DNA from: Leuctra nigra
Taxonomy: Eukaryota; Arthropoda; Insecta; Plecoptera; Leuctridae
DNA: 64,000 bases
Assembly: GCA_934045905.1 (NCBI GenBank)
Contig: OW203764.1
Location: 21,695,109 to 21,759,108, forward strand
Reading direction: 5' to 3'
Position 1 is the stretch's first letter; the number at the start of each line of letters is the position of its first letter. The notes below the pieces were generated by a model. The model saw only the letters and a program-made list of their open reading frames with translations. It ran no database searches and had not been told where the DNA came from. Positions 1 to 11,800 of the stretch are shown piece after piece. The translations under genes were made by a program, and so were the position numbers.

Positions 1-629
1 GTACTTGAGTAGGTACTTTTAACAGACATATAAAATATAAGAATGTGGGAAAAAATCCTCAACAGTCTTAAGCTAGGGACACCCCGAGCAAGTACTTGGC
101 TTTTCTTAGACTGCAAAACTTTTCAAATTCACTGTACAGCTAGATCTTGATTGATAAATGAATGGTGTGATATTAGCGGTTATTATTTGTTAATGTGAAC
201 TATAGTGGCAGCAATGACAATCTTTTAATACCTATTAGTGTGGTACAACACCAGATAATGTGTCCTTGATCTATGCAACTATCTGTGATATGAAGTATGA
301 GTCCAGAGTTCATAATGTTTCTTTACTTCTCCTATAAGGTGGATGTGTGGAAGTGTCATTAAACATTATTCAATTTCAATCATTGTACTAATCATATTTA
401 ATTTACAAAGCATACTAAGTAGAAAGATTATCTAACACTTCAATAAGTTGATTAATGAATTCTACCTCCTCAAGAATCAAAATTGTCCAAGGTCACCTTG
501 ATAAGGTCAACTTCAGTTTCTTCTCTTCATATTGATTATTGGTTTATGCTTTGTTGTTTTTGTGCTGATATTTTGTTGTGCATTTGTAGCTGAAACCTCA
601 TATAAATTTTTCAGGTTCCTCGCTTAGAA
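1..629. other. Upstream region of the HIUase gene
   Basis: AT-rich DNA with no convincing coding region. A splice-acceptor-like site (tttttcag followed by gttcctcgc) ends at about 614, just 5' of the HIUase ATG. The gene may therefore have an upstream noncoding exon. I see no clear promoter element. Confidence 0.4.
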
Positions 630-3600
630 ATGGCGGCGGTATCTGAGTACCCTATATCAACACATATACTCGACACATCGAAGGGAAATCCAGTTGCTGG
701 TCTGCACGTTAGTCTCTACAAACTCATTGATGGGCGTTGGACTAGCATCAGCGAAGGGTGTGTGTCATCTTATTTTATATACACAAAATCATTCTTTTCA
801 AAATACCGTATTTACTCGCCTGCACCCTTGTTTTTGAAACTGGTTTTTCGAAAAATGCTGTGTATAGTAGGTAGGTATCGCGTGTATAGTCCGCATCCCT
901 GTTAGTGTTTTGAGATTTCAATATTTGAAATATACCTACCCGCGGACTATATGCGAATAAATACGGTGTTAATTTCCTTTTCGAATGATTCCCTCAACTA
1001 TTGACTCTACTGTTGTTGATTACTATTAATTTACCTACTGTAGTGCCTGCCGAGGGCTTCTACTTATCTGGGGTATGGAATTGGTAACGTTTATGCTGCC
1101 ACCACCTGACTGGGCCCTGTTTAGGGGCTTGTCAGGAAATTTAGAAGAGTTAGATGGGTTCGCAGATAAAGTAGGTTCACTTACTGATTGTCGTAGAGGC
1201 GCGGGGTGGTCGGTGGACCGAACTCTGGATAGCTGATATCGTTGTCTTAGGAGAATGATTCTTGATTCTAAGTCGTATAATTTAAAATAGCTTTCTTGAA
1301 GTGCAGAATATTTTATATAAATTTGTGATAAGGATTTGGATAGGAGTATGACTTTCCGGGTTTGTTTGTACTTACTCAATGATGTAGATGTTGGTTGAGA
1401 TTCACTGATTTTCGTATATTGTAAATATTTCCTATCGTTTGAGTCTGCGTTTGACTTACAAATTGAACACTGATTTAAATTGATAAACACTAAAAACTGG
1501 TCACTTGAATATGTAAGTCGTGAATTTAATCTTGATGTTTCACTGGCGTGCGAAGAATGTAGATGGAAATTGTTGGATTTTTGTAGAGGAAAGTAGAGTT
1601 TTACTGAGGCTGGTCAAAGACACGTTTCAGTGGAAGTTTGCTGAAGAAATTAAAAGGAATAAGTTCTAGTTTTAATTCTACTTGGTCAAAGACACGTTTA
1701 GAATAAAAATAGAAAGGATAGGAACAGTAGCCAAGAGTAATTTGGTCAAAGACACGTTTTACTTTGGTTTCCTGATAAAGTTTGAAGGAACTACACTTTG
1801 TTTGGTCAAAGACACGTTCAAAGTGCAGGGTAGTCAAGGGGGTAAGTTGGTCAACGACACGTCTTACGTAGATAGCCTGAGCTGTTTGACTGCCCAGAGA
1901 ATAGCTTTACAGTCCAATTTATAGAGTCCGGAAGTTGGATTTGTCAAAGAGGTTTGAAGCAACTCTGAACCTTAAAGTAGTGACTTTAGTGATGTCATAT
2001 TCCAAAAAGGGGTGATGACGTGAGGATGACGTATTGTTGGCCTGGTGCAATATTGCACAACAGGGTCCAACGACATCGGCACAGGGACGTCGCCTTCTCT
2101 AGCGGTACCCTTTCATGTCCCCAAGAGTTCGAACTTGGCTTCCGGTTGACCTAAGTTATGCCTGGCAAGTGTCAAGACTGGACAGCGGTTTGACTGATCT
2201 GACAAGGTAGTTAATAGGTGGGTGGGGTAGTACATGGAAAAGTAGAGTAAGTCATTAGTTAAGATAGTAAAGGTGTCAAAGTTGAGGATGAGTATCCGGT
2301 GGAAGACCACCTAAAGAGTTGTTGCACAATACGTGAAATCATTGCACCATAGATGAAACAGTTGTCTAAGTAATCATAATGCTTGGGTTGATAAACATAA
2401 ACATAAAGAGATCTTATATGTGACTTAGATGTCAATGCATTGTGATGATTATATCTTATGTGAAAGGCTAGCAACACGACTTATAAAAAGAATGTAGAAA
2501 TGTATGGTTCATAAAAAGTGACAGTGTTCAATTGTCAATACAGATTCTACAGTGTAGCTAAATAATATCATCTTATACTTAATTAAAAATACCTAGTCTT
2601 CTTCTTCTTGTTTCTTGAGGAGGTTGTATAGTAATTGTTTTATGACTTTAGAGTTTGACTAATTGTTCCTTGAGGAGGTTGTTTAGTTTGACATATGATT
2701 TTATATGACAATAATAATCAGTAGGGCCTGGCACTACACCTACCATTAAACATCTGCAGTGAATTTGAGATAAAGCGTATTTCCAGGGCCAGTTGTTTAT
2801 GGTTTCCACGATAAACGCGAAATGTTTAGAAACATGAATTTTCTGTCATATCTTTACGTTTCATACACTCCTGATTCCAAATATATTTATCTTTTTCTCG
2901 CGAATTTTCGCTAAATTTGTGTTTTGACGCGATATTGACGAATTCTCGCGATTTCACGCGATTTTGTCCCAAACCTACGTGTTTTGCAACATTTCCCGAT
3001 TCCGAGTATATATTTTACGAAAATTCCCTCGATCTGTGTCTAAAGTACCACGAAATAGAAAGAATCACACTGTTTTCTTCTTAAGCCAGCAGTCGGTGCC
3101 AGCCAAAGTGTATATAGAGTACTAGAGTGCCACGCCCACTAGGTACTTCCGGAGTCTTTTTCAAAACCCTCTTATGGAAAATAACATGGGGACTTACTTT
3201 GATTGCTGGTCATTTGTAAACGAAACAGAGTTAAGAAAATCCCAATACACCACCATTAACTTCAATCTTTCATTTATAACATTATGTCGACACATCTCTT
3301 CAAATATATACAAAATATAAACTGTTACAAGTTAAACAACACACTACACAGCGTATGACGTCACGAAAGTGTACACCGGTGCAAGATGTAAATTCAATGA
3401 ACTGTCAGTCTACATTTCAACAGCTCATTACATCTCGTATTATGGTATCCTGAAATTAAAATAACTATAATATGAACTTGATTCAGTGTAAAAACTCGAG
3501 GAGCACAGAAATACTTCAGTTTTGTTTACTTTTCGTCAACAATCGAAAATTGACGTGCAAGGTCTGGCATCATTGTTGAAAATTGTTTCATTTGTTTTTC

Positions 3601-6000
3601 ATTTTTGTAAAGTCGCAGTTGCCAACTCGCTTCCCAGGACATCGCGCTGCTTCGTGTGACAATATATTATTGATGTAGATTGCAACGTCGCACTTTGGAG
3701 CTGTTTAATAACTTAAACAGTTTTAATTTTGTATATATTTGAAGAGATGTGTCGACATAATGTTATAAATGAAAGATTGAAGTTAATGGTGGTATATTGG
3801 AATTTTCTTAACTCTGTTTTGTTTACAAATGACCAGCAATCAAAGTAAGTCCCCATGTTATTTTCCATAAGAGGGTTTTGAAAAAGACTCCGGAAGTACC
3901 TAGTGGGCGTGGCACTCTAGTACTCTATGGAGCCAGCTGGTTGGCTGCTGAGCATGGATAGACGCATCTACATGACCTTGAACAGGGGTGCGCATGCGCA
4001 CGCGCCGAGTCTCGCTAGTTAGAGGGGGGTTGGTAGCATTGCCGCTCGCTCGCGCGTCATATTTCACACTTATTCTTACAAAAATCATTTTTTTTCCATT
4101 TCACCACCAATCGCGAAAATTAACATAATTATCACCACCAATTCACCACTTTCAGAATGTTATAAACGAATTTTGGCTTTTTTTATCCCCACAAACAACT
4201 GGCTCTGCATATTTCTAAAGTTTATTATGTTGAACTTTTTCATGCCAATATTAACATACTTTTGAAATCAGTTGCGGACAAAACAAATAGATTTTTGAGC
4301 AAGATGAGCTCAACTTAACTGTGTGTGTGTTTTTGGGGAAATGTGTAGCCTACCTACCTATAAATCTAAATCTCACTCATTACTTTGTTAACAACATTTG
4401 TTTTTACAGGATTACATCTCCCGATGGCCGCTACACAGAATTTATCAAACGCAAGGATTTCACTGCTGGTCGATACAAGATGCACTTCGATGTGGATCGC
4501 TACTTTGAGTTGAGGCGTGTTGAATCTCTCTATCCTTTTATTGAGGTAAGCAATTCTCCTTCAATGTAAATGTAGTTAGCAAGTGTATTGAGATTTATAG
4601 AAGAAAATGTACTAGGTACTTCGTTAAATTGCTACCAACATTATCTTAACACATTTTAAGTGAAGTTGGTGATGAATTTCAAGCATTATTGTCATTTTAA
4701 GCTTCATTAAGAGTCTACGATACTTGATGAAATCCATGTTTTATGAAGCACAAAAAGGCGGCCCCTACTTTTTTCTAAACGGCTTTACCGATTGTCTTCA
4801 AATTTTCACAGGTTATAGATAAAGAGTAGATCTGTGTCTCTAGTGGCCCCAAAGTTTTATTTTTTGTTTAGTTTTTTCAGGGCAGAGATGCCAAAAAGAC
4901 TCATATATTGCCCATGTTAGCACTTCCTCAAAACGAGAAAATTTTTTTTTTATTTTTTTTCGATCACTAGAGACACAGATTTACTCTTTATCTCTATGCT
5001 GTTAAATTTTGAAAACAATCGGTCAAGCCGTTAAGAAAAAAGTAGGGGCCGCCTTTTTATGGTTTTTTGTGGTTTTCAGTATTTGAATTAAAATAACTTA
5101 CTTCACAGCAGTTTATGCAACATGCAACACACGATTATATGTCACAAATGTCACGTACAACCCAGAGCAAATGCATTTTCATGAATTTATAGGATTTTTT
5201 TTACATCGGAATCGAAATTTTCTGCGAGTCCTGTCGACTCTTAAAGGTGGGCGATCATGGTTGAAACTTGAACCCCATTTTTTTATTAAATTCAAAAAAC
5301 ATGATGGCATGCAATCACAGCGGCAAAAACTATGGTCGGTGACAGCAAAGATGAACCTGCTCTAGCATGGGCCGCCTTTACCTGGCAATGCTTAACTGGG
5401 TTCATCTTTGCCTGTCCCCGACCGTAGAGCTCTGTAGGATATTCCTAAACGAAGTTACAGCGCAGCGAAGGCAGATAGGGGTGGGGTAACGCATCATTCA
5501 CACCCAACTCAGCCACAAAAGCCGGCAAAAGGTGGGACCTACGTCACAACAACCAGTTTTTCAAACTTCGCGGGGCTCTAGCGCCTGAACCAAACATCGC
5601 ATCACCTTCGCGTTTTCGACATTCTACATCTGATTACCTACAAATAATATATATATATATACAATATTTTCGACTTGTTGACCATGACAGCCCACCTTTA
5701 ATTTGAACTAGTTTGTGATCTATCGATAAAGAAAATTCACTGCATCTGGATCACAATTGCATATTATTGGATTTTGTTTTCACTGCAGAGTGTCATCGCT
5801 CACTCATGCAAGTGTGTAACATAAGACGAAAATGGTTAACAACAGTTCAGTATATTTTCATTGTTTGTTTTTTGGAGGTAAAATCTATCTCAAATTTTAT
5901 TCATTTCCAGATTGTGTTTGATGTGGCTGCTCCAATGGAACATTACCACGTCCCACTGCTTCTTAGCCCTTTTGGCTATACTACCTACCGTGGGAGTTAA
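630..6000 (+). CDS. 5-hydroxyisourate hydrolase (transthyretin-like), 3 exons
   Basis: Exons are 630-757, 4410-4545 and 5911-6000, joined at phase 2 and phase 0, giving 117 aa, normal for the family. HIUase hydrolyses 5-hydroxyisourate to OHCU, the step after urate oxidase in purine breakdown. The N-terminus contains the family motif with its catalytic His ([19 protein letters not shown]). Exon 2 has the [11 protein letters not shown] strand and the ESLYPFIE segment. Exon 3 has [17 protein letters not shown] with the second conserved His and the diagnostic C-terminal YRGS that separates the enzyme from transthyretin. There is no clear signal peptide. No peroxisomal SKL-type end is seen, so location is unknown. 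Intron 1 contains a nested transposon pair and intron 2 two short inverted-repeat elements. Family assignment is very secure; the start rests on the first ATG in frame. Confidence 0.95.
803..967. repeat. Short foldback (MITE-like) element
   Basis: The left end reads ATACCGTATTTACTCGC and the right end is close to its reverse complement (GCGAATAAATACGGT). A second pair, tatagtccgcatc and gcggactata, lies inside. The whole can fold into one hairpin. No target duplication is clear. Confidence 0.5.
1035..1490 (-). CDS. Uncharacterised open frame, possible retroelement fragment
   Basis: A 151-residue frame on the strand opposite HIUase. I do not recognise it. The middle is rich in Leu, Ser and Tyr and could form helices (for example [20 protein letters not shown]). 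The C-terminal third is Ser/Pro/Asn-rich and looks disordered. Upstream on the same strand are the repeated RVFDQ-coding 17-mers. One possibility is the start of a decayed gag-like or ORF1-like frame; it may equally be chance. Confidence 0.2.
   Translation of the reverse strand: MFINLNQCSICKSNADSNDRKYLQYTKISESQPTSTSLSKYKQTRKVILLSKSLSQIYIKYSALQESYFKLYDLESRIILLRQRYQLSRVRSTDHPAPLRQSVSEPTLSANPSNSSKFPDKPLNRAQSGGGSINVTNSIPQISRSPRQALQ
1611..1863. repeat. Five copies of a 17-bp motif at roughly 45-72 bp spacing
   Basis: TTGGTCAAAGACACGTT or a close variant starts near 1611, 1683, 1743, 1803 and 1848. The spacers between copies are unrelated. Two intervals are exactly 60 bp. Read on the minus strand the motif encodes (K)RVFDQ in one frame. 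Spaced conserved motifs with free spacers suggest binding sites or a repeat-coding peptide rather than an ordinary tandem repeat. Confidence 0.6.
2784..4207. mobile_element. hAT-like non-autonomous element, copy 1, carrying a nested element
   Basis: The left end is CAGGGCCAGTTGTTTATGG. The right end is the reverse complement of CAGAGCCAGTTGTTTGTGG. Flanks give an 8-bp target duplication with one mismatch (cgtatttc 2776-2783, catatttc 4208-4215). Both features are typical of hAT elements. The interior has CpG-rich blocks (gcgcatgcgcacgcgc) and no transposase. A second copy, inverted, runs off the right end of the window from 63425. Without the nested insertion at 3117-3925 the element is about 0.6 kb. 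Confidence 0.85.
3117..3925. mobile_element. TA-flanked long-TIR element nested in the hAT copy
   Basis: The arms at about 3117-3325 and 3720-3925 are near-perfect inverted copies, starting GAGTACTAGAGTGCCACGCC. It is flanked by TA on both sides, as in Tc1/mariner-type insertions. The second hAT copy near 63700 shows the same site without the insertion. No transposase frame is seen, so it is non-autonomous. Confidence 0.8.
4752..5058. mobile_element. MITE-like inverted-repeat element
   Basis: The arms of about 100 bp start AAAAAGGCGGCCCCTACTTT and end with its reverse complement. They include ctgtgtctctagtg and its inverted match. It lies in HIUase intron 2. No clear target duplication. Confidence 0.65.
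5241..5701. mobile_element. MITE-like element with TTAA at both ends
   Basis: Left end TTAAAGGTGGGCGATCATGG, right end the reverse complement of TTAAAGGTGGGCTGTCATGG. TTAA (or TTA) may be the target duplication. Inside, 5329-5428 forms a separate hairpin (tatggtcggtgacagcaaag against ctttgcctgtccccgaccgta). The superfamily is unassigned. Confidence 0.6.
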
Positions 6001-6281
6001 AAACAGTTTAGTGATTGTCACATTGTGTGTTTCTGTGCTACGTGCATGGCTATATGTGTATCACCCATTGAAGTTTAGGTATTTACAGTCGTGGAAACAA
6101 GATCGCTGCACTCTGCCTCTCTCTGACTCATATCATAAACATGTTTTTATATGGAGCAGAGAGCTAGAGTACCTACAACAACTTATTTCCACGCTACCTT
6201 GATTCACACCCATTTATTAACATTTCTGCAAGTTGCAACATTATTCAATATCCATCGATATACCTAATTTTGTTGTAGTAT

Positions 6282-7052
6282 TTTGTGGCATAACTATAAT
6301 TTCAGGGCCCCCCCGCGAGATATCTTAAGAGGCCCCCCCCCCCAAAGGTGTCTATAGAAGTACTTCTATAGACACCTTGCCCCCCCCCCCCCCCCCCCTT
6401 CAATAACAATTTTTTTTCTATGCGATATTTGTCTTACTAGGCAGTCAATGGAGATCCTTTTTTGGGGATTTTATCTCAGCAAAGCTGTCAATTACAGTTT
6501 CCGCATTCACCTTCTTTGCTCTTGTAGCTTCTATACTTAACAGTCCTAATCCTAGTAGTCTTTCTTGTCACATAGAATTTCGAACATGGTTTTTTATTAT
6601 CTTTAATTTTGAAAACCACTAGTCTACGCTAATCGGCTTGCTTAGACTCATGGTAACTCGAAAACGCAAAGAGCAAACAAAGTTATACGAATCACTAAGA
6701 AAATTTAACAAATGTTGTTACACAGTTATACAGGTAGAACGCGATACACACTCACAAGAGACACAAGGAAATGGAATACTGAAACAATATAGTCAAGTTT
6801 CAATTTGGGGCTTGGCAAGGATTTGGCAATGTATACCTTCTGCCACAAAAGTTGAATATTGGACTTCCGATCGTCAGCAGGGTATCTATAATGACAACCT
6901 GTAAAGTCGTGTTCAAGAAGTCAAATCTATTTTCTAGCTTCGTTAAAATCAATTATATATAGTCTTTGATGGTAAATTATTTTCGGGCCCCCTTGGTCCT
7001 CGGGCCCCCCCGCGACCGCGGTCCCCGCGATCCCCTAGTTACGCCACTGAGG
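6282..7052. mobile_element. Putative TIR element with poly(C) tracts
   Basis: The right end (gttacgccactga) reverse-complements to CAGTGGCGTAACTAGGGG. The left side has GTGGCATAACTATAATTTC. The match is imperfect and no target duplication was found. A perfect palindrome with C runs on both sides occupies 6345-6378. Confidence 0.4.
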
Positions 7053-7106
7053 TAGATATTGACAGATTTGAACAAAATACTTATTTTCTGGTAGAAAGAT
7101 CTGCAT

Positions 7107-7626
7107 CAGTGGCGGTTTGTGGGTTTGAAATGTGGGGAGGCAGAAAAATATTTTATAAATACGTGAAATATATTAAACGTAATTATAAAATACTACAGTA
7201 AACGCGCGGGCAGAGCGGCGCGGGCAGAAAGCTTCGTCGTTCGCTCGGAGCCTCTCGGGCATGTTCGCCGCCTCCCTGACGTCATCATAGCTCTGCATGC
7301 GTCGCGCTTACCCCGCACTCCCGCGCTTGCCCCTCGCCTGTAGAAATCAGAGGCTACACGAGGCTGTAAGCAGCTCAGCCTCCCTTGCAGTCCGCGTATA
7401 CGGCTAACGTGTATTCAGCAGCGCGCGCACTCATTGTCGGGGATAGGCGTGGCGAATTAAACCAATCAGTCAAAGTAAAATACTAATATTTATATAATTT
7501 AAAATTAAAATGATATACACAATTATATATGAAGTTAAGAGTTGTGAAATACGATGCAATCCCTTTCTTCTTCTCTAATATTTAGGGAGGCACAGCCTCC
7601 CTTGCCTCATGCACAAACCGCCACTG
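7107..7626. mobile_element. hAT-like MITE
   Basis: Ends CAGTGGCGGTTTGTG and its exact reverse complement. It is flanked by a perfect 8-bp duplication, ATCTGCAT (7099-7106 and 7627-7634). The interior is CpG-rich with no coding frame. Confidence 0.92.
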
Positions 7627-7954
7627 ATCTGCATACACGTTTTGAATTTGAAACCGTTTACGTTTTCATTGTTTAAATACAACTAGAAAAGGTTGAAGGC
7701 TAATGCCTAGTTGTCAACTTTTTCACGTTTTAAACAATGAAAACGTGATTCGAGGGAAAATGCTCTTTTGTGGACGAAAAATTAAACACTGACTATAGTC
7801 TGAAATTTACTAATCACTTGTATCACTGAAGTGTCAGTTTTATGTCTGCAATTTTCTCAATTTTATTCAATGGGGTGGATATATCCATAGTTTTGTACTG
7901 TGCGTACTCATTTGAATTATTTGTGTTAACGTTAATTCATCATAATAAAATGTC

Positions 7955-8055
7955 AAGCCCGATTTACACGGTACAATTTCTTGAATAACTTCTGTGTCAC
8001 ATTCCCACTGGGACACAGAATTTGTTCAATAAATGTGACCGTGTAAATCGGGCTT
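7955..8055. repeat. Stem-loop repeat, copy 1 (AAGCCCGATTTACACGGT)
   Basis: An inverted repeat opening with AAGCCCGATTTACACGGT and closing with its reverse complement. Related termini occur at 35023-35162 and 41469-41773, so this is a dispersed family. Confidence 0.7.
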
Positions 8056-8851
8056 AAGAAATTTTGTTCTTTATCTTAATTAGCATTATTTCAACAACAA
8101 CAAAAATTTAGTTTGTATTTTAATTTTATACAATCATTGACTATTGAGAGTCACTCAATGAATGTTAAAACTGGAAAAATGTGCTCATTATCTCCAAGTA
8201 GGTCAAAATTTGAAATTTTATATACCTGTTGCAACTAGAATGTAATATGTAATGCCTGGAAATTAAACAACTGAAATTGTAAATTTAACATCTTTGCTTC
8301 CAAATGTCCCGAGTTTCACATCCTGTTTCAATCCTAATGATGTGGATTGTAAAAACAAAATATACATTAATTTCAATTTAATTTTGAAACCTTTTTCATT
8401 GCCTTGGTTTCAGTAGAATTTAATAGGTAAGAAAACAGCCGTCTTCAACATTCTTTCTGGTTGACTTTCTGGAAGGAAGTCAAGCATAGAGTCATTTAAA
8501 TACGCCGCCAATAACAGTTCACCTGCACATTACGAGATGGCGCTGCGCTACTCTTTCTAACAAAAGCGGCGAAACTTGCCGCTTTGAAGTCGACGCAACA
8601 AGCACAAGTGCAGTGAGAGAGTTGCGCAGCTGGCGCCAAGAGCTCAGCGTATCGACGGCGACGTCTACCGTCGCGGTGCATGTCACTGAAATGTGTCAGA
8701 TATCCCAGCTGTTTGTTCAATTTTATTGAGCGCAAGAAGAAGGGAGAAGAGAATATCATGGATCTTTTCACATGCAGTGTTAATGATAATTTCACGTTAT
8801 TCGGGAATTTTAAAATATTTCGCTGAATATTATTGAATTGGTTGTGTTGCA

Positions 8852-11800
8852 ATGGATTCACCGAAATTAGGGGAGAAAACACCCCGAATGCAACAAGGGA
8901 AGTGGAGTAAACTGCAACACACCTCATCTGAAATCGAACCTGGGGAAGAAGAGGAATCGTCCCCAGTAAGTTGCATTCCAAATTTGAATTATTTATTTAT
9001 ATTTTACAAAGCACACATTAAAAGACAATAAAAATATATTCCTTCTGCTAAATTTCCAGAAATATTATTCTTGATCATAAAAAAAAACATATTATGAGTG
9101 AGAGTACAATTCGCTGAATCTATTTGTGTAATTACTAATTATTTATTGTTGATTTTATGTTTATTACGTAATATTATGTGAAACAACGACCCTGGAAATT
9201 GTATATATTTGCCGCTATAATAATTGAGAAGAGATGAGGGTATAGATATTATCATGCGATATTATTTTACATACCTACCTACCTACCTACATTGCAAGTG
9301 CATGATATTTGAACTATATTTAGCAACAATGCCTTCTTTCCCAACAGATCCGCATAACGTTGTTCTCAATTCACGATTCATTCAAGTTGCTAGATAGTTC
9401 CATTTTGCCGTGACCGGTTCAGTTGTGTATTGCTTTTAAAACTTTACCTTGTGACGTAATTTATCAGTGCATAAAATCCCATAGCAAATTGATAGGACAC
9501 GAGCGATGATTTAGTACCTTCCAATCTATTCATAACATAACGTCAGTTCTAATAAGTGCTGAGGCAATTATTTTATTCAGTTTCCACACAAATCGCAAAA
9601 CATGTTATAGTGTTGATATTTTGTTCAGCACTTCTTACTTTTGTAAACATCACCGAAAACAGAAAACAAGTGGCAAAAGAGTTGAATTGAAACATTCGCT
9701 CCGCACGCGTGTAGGATTATGGCGCAAAAAAAACAATTTAAATATTATACGAAATAAATTAACTATTGGCAATTTTCATGCAAAACACAAAAATATCCCC
9801 TATACCCATCATGCGGGAATCATGCCCTATACCCAAATAAATGGCCCACCTGAAAATGTAAATAGTTTAGCTAAGTTATTTCGATTCATAATTTCAGCTA
9901 TAAGAACGAATTTGTATTGCTATAATAAAAGCAGTACGTAGTAGGTAATACCTAATACAAATCTACTTTTTGTACTTTATACGACCACTTGTACAGTCTG
10001 AAAAAAATTGCCATGGTAATCATAATGAGCTACGAATATTCGCATGTTGTTTATGAGACACCATTGTATATGGACTTCTGGTAGTATCCTCCCATATTCG
10101 GTGTCAGTTACCATACACAGGCTCATCACGTGTGGTAGACTCGTGGCTTGCTTGCTTGCGTGACTTTTGGTGATAGTTATGATTCATTTGCAGGGCAACA
10201 AACTTGTTTAGCGAATTATCGTGATAGTCTCTCTTTACAACACAATACAATCACATAGCGCAGTATCAAAAACATTCCGTATTTACAATTATTTTATGAG
10301 CGAGTGAGCAAAGAGGCAACTTTGACAAAATAGTGACACCAATATATTTTTTTAGTCTGTTGTTAATTTAGTCCAGATATCAACACCAAACCTTACAATT
10401 CCGTTTGATATTTAGGTGCGTTAGCTGTTGTGCATTGTATAATAAAATAAATTGTTATTGTTCTGTGTGGGGAGTGTTTAGGGAAGGATTTCTACCTATT
10501 GTCACTGCATCAACGAATTAGTCACAGTCTCCCAAACACTGGCGGCGTAAATGTATTCTATGTTTCTCTTGAATTGTGTATACTAAATTGGCTGTAATAC
10601 CATGAGATATTTCCTCCTGCGGCTTGTTTCTCGATGTTTTCAGTGTAATTTTTTAAGTGCATCCTGACTTGCTATTATGCACATGACCTTGTCAATGTGC
10701 CACTGTACAAATTACATTGCGAAATCGTTTAATGCCGCTCGCTCGTATACCCATTAGACAATTTACTTGCTGTTTACTATACACAAATGGAAGTGTACAG
10801 CTAGGTTACCTACTTGTCTTCTTATCATTAGTTTGCATGTGATTTTATGCATTCATTGTGTTTTATTCATTCTAGTTTGCGTTCTCATAATCGTATAAGT
10901 TAGATAACTGTTTATTCATATTACTTTTGATAATTTGGAATAATAATGCACATTCAACTTTGTATAAAATAAGACGCAGACTATATTCCATCTAACTAAG
11001 ATAAGGTGTTCCAAAATCCATAATTTGATTTGATTTGTTTATCAAACAATTTGGTTTTTAGCAATTTTTAACAAAGGTCATGTAGTACGAGCGGTTACGT
11101 GTCTAGTTTCTAATGTAAATTGTTAAAAAATTTAAATGGAACCGATTGACAGATCAGCTTGAAATGTTTAATGATCATTGGGACCAACATTTTATGAGTT
11201 TCTCTGACAAATTCATACAAATCTATTATAGCTAAGAACTACAAGAGTTATTGACATTTTACAGACATTTATGATTGTTTGGAAATATTTGTCTGCAAAT
11301 GTATTTTTTTTAAATGCACTGCTCTTGACGTATGTTGTATAATTCTAGCAATTCCAAGTTATATATAGAGCAGCAACTGTCACACGAATATTAATTCACA
11401 TGCAATTCGAATGTCCGCGTATCAACGCGATACACAAAGCGTTCCTAGTTTATGAATTAGTACAAAGCTCAATCACCATTTTCAAAACACAGTCACTTTT
11501 GTACTGATGATAATAAGTTTTGCTGGAAATGTGAATTAACAAAATGTTCCGAGTAGCACTACCTACTTGAACGGAATGATTCCAATTCTCAAACAAAAAT
11601 GTGTATTTTATTTTGGCTGGCCTCCATTTACAGAAGTAATTTCAACAATTTGTTTAGTCAATTTCTTTGAAACATCGCCTTTCCTACATTTCAATTTTAG
11701 TGGCGTGCCACTTCACCAAAAGTCCTCTGCAATCAGTCACTACGCACTTTACTTCATTTCTATATTTAAGATACGTTTAACGGTTTACTGATCTTTGGTA

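Larger units (their letters stand above)
758..2783. other. HIUase intron 1, left part
   Basis: Holds a small foldback sequence near 803-967 (CCGTATTTACTCGC against GCGAATAAATACGG), an open minus-strand stretch at 1035-1490 and a set of repeated 17-mers at 1611-1863. The rest is unassigned. Short matching inverted ends (TGTAGTGCC at about 1038 and GGCACTACA at about 2743) could bound one element, but this is weak. Confidence 0.4.
6001..8851. other. Intergenic: HIUase to tamalin
   Basis: Contains a putative element at about 6282-7052, a hAT-like MITE at 7107-7626, a hairpin at about 7650-7755 (acgttttcattgtttaaa and its inverse) and a stem-loop at 7955-8055. From about 8480 the sequence is more GC-rich and CpG-containing, as expected of the tamalin promoter/5' UTR, but no specific element is identified. 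Confidence 0.5.

Noticed and set aside
1038..2743. One transposon bounded by TGTAGTGCC and its inverse
   Set aside because: Only nine bases match well, and there is no clean target duplication.
9621..9941. 106-codon frame in tamalin intron 1
   Set aside because: It begins at a non-ATG codon, has intron-like composition and no recognisable motif.
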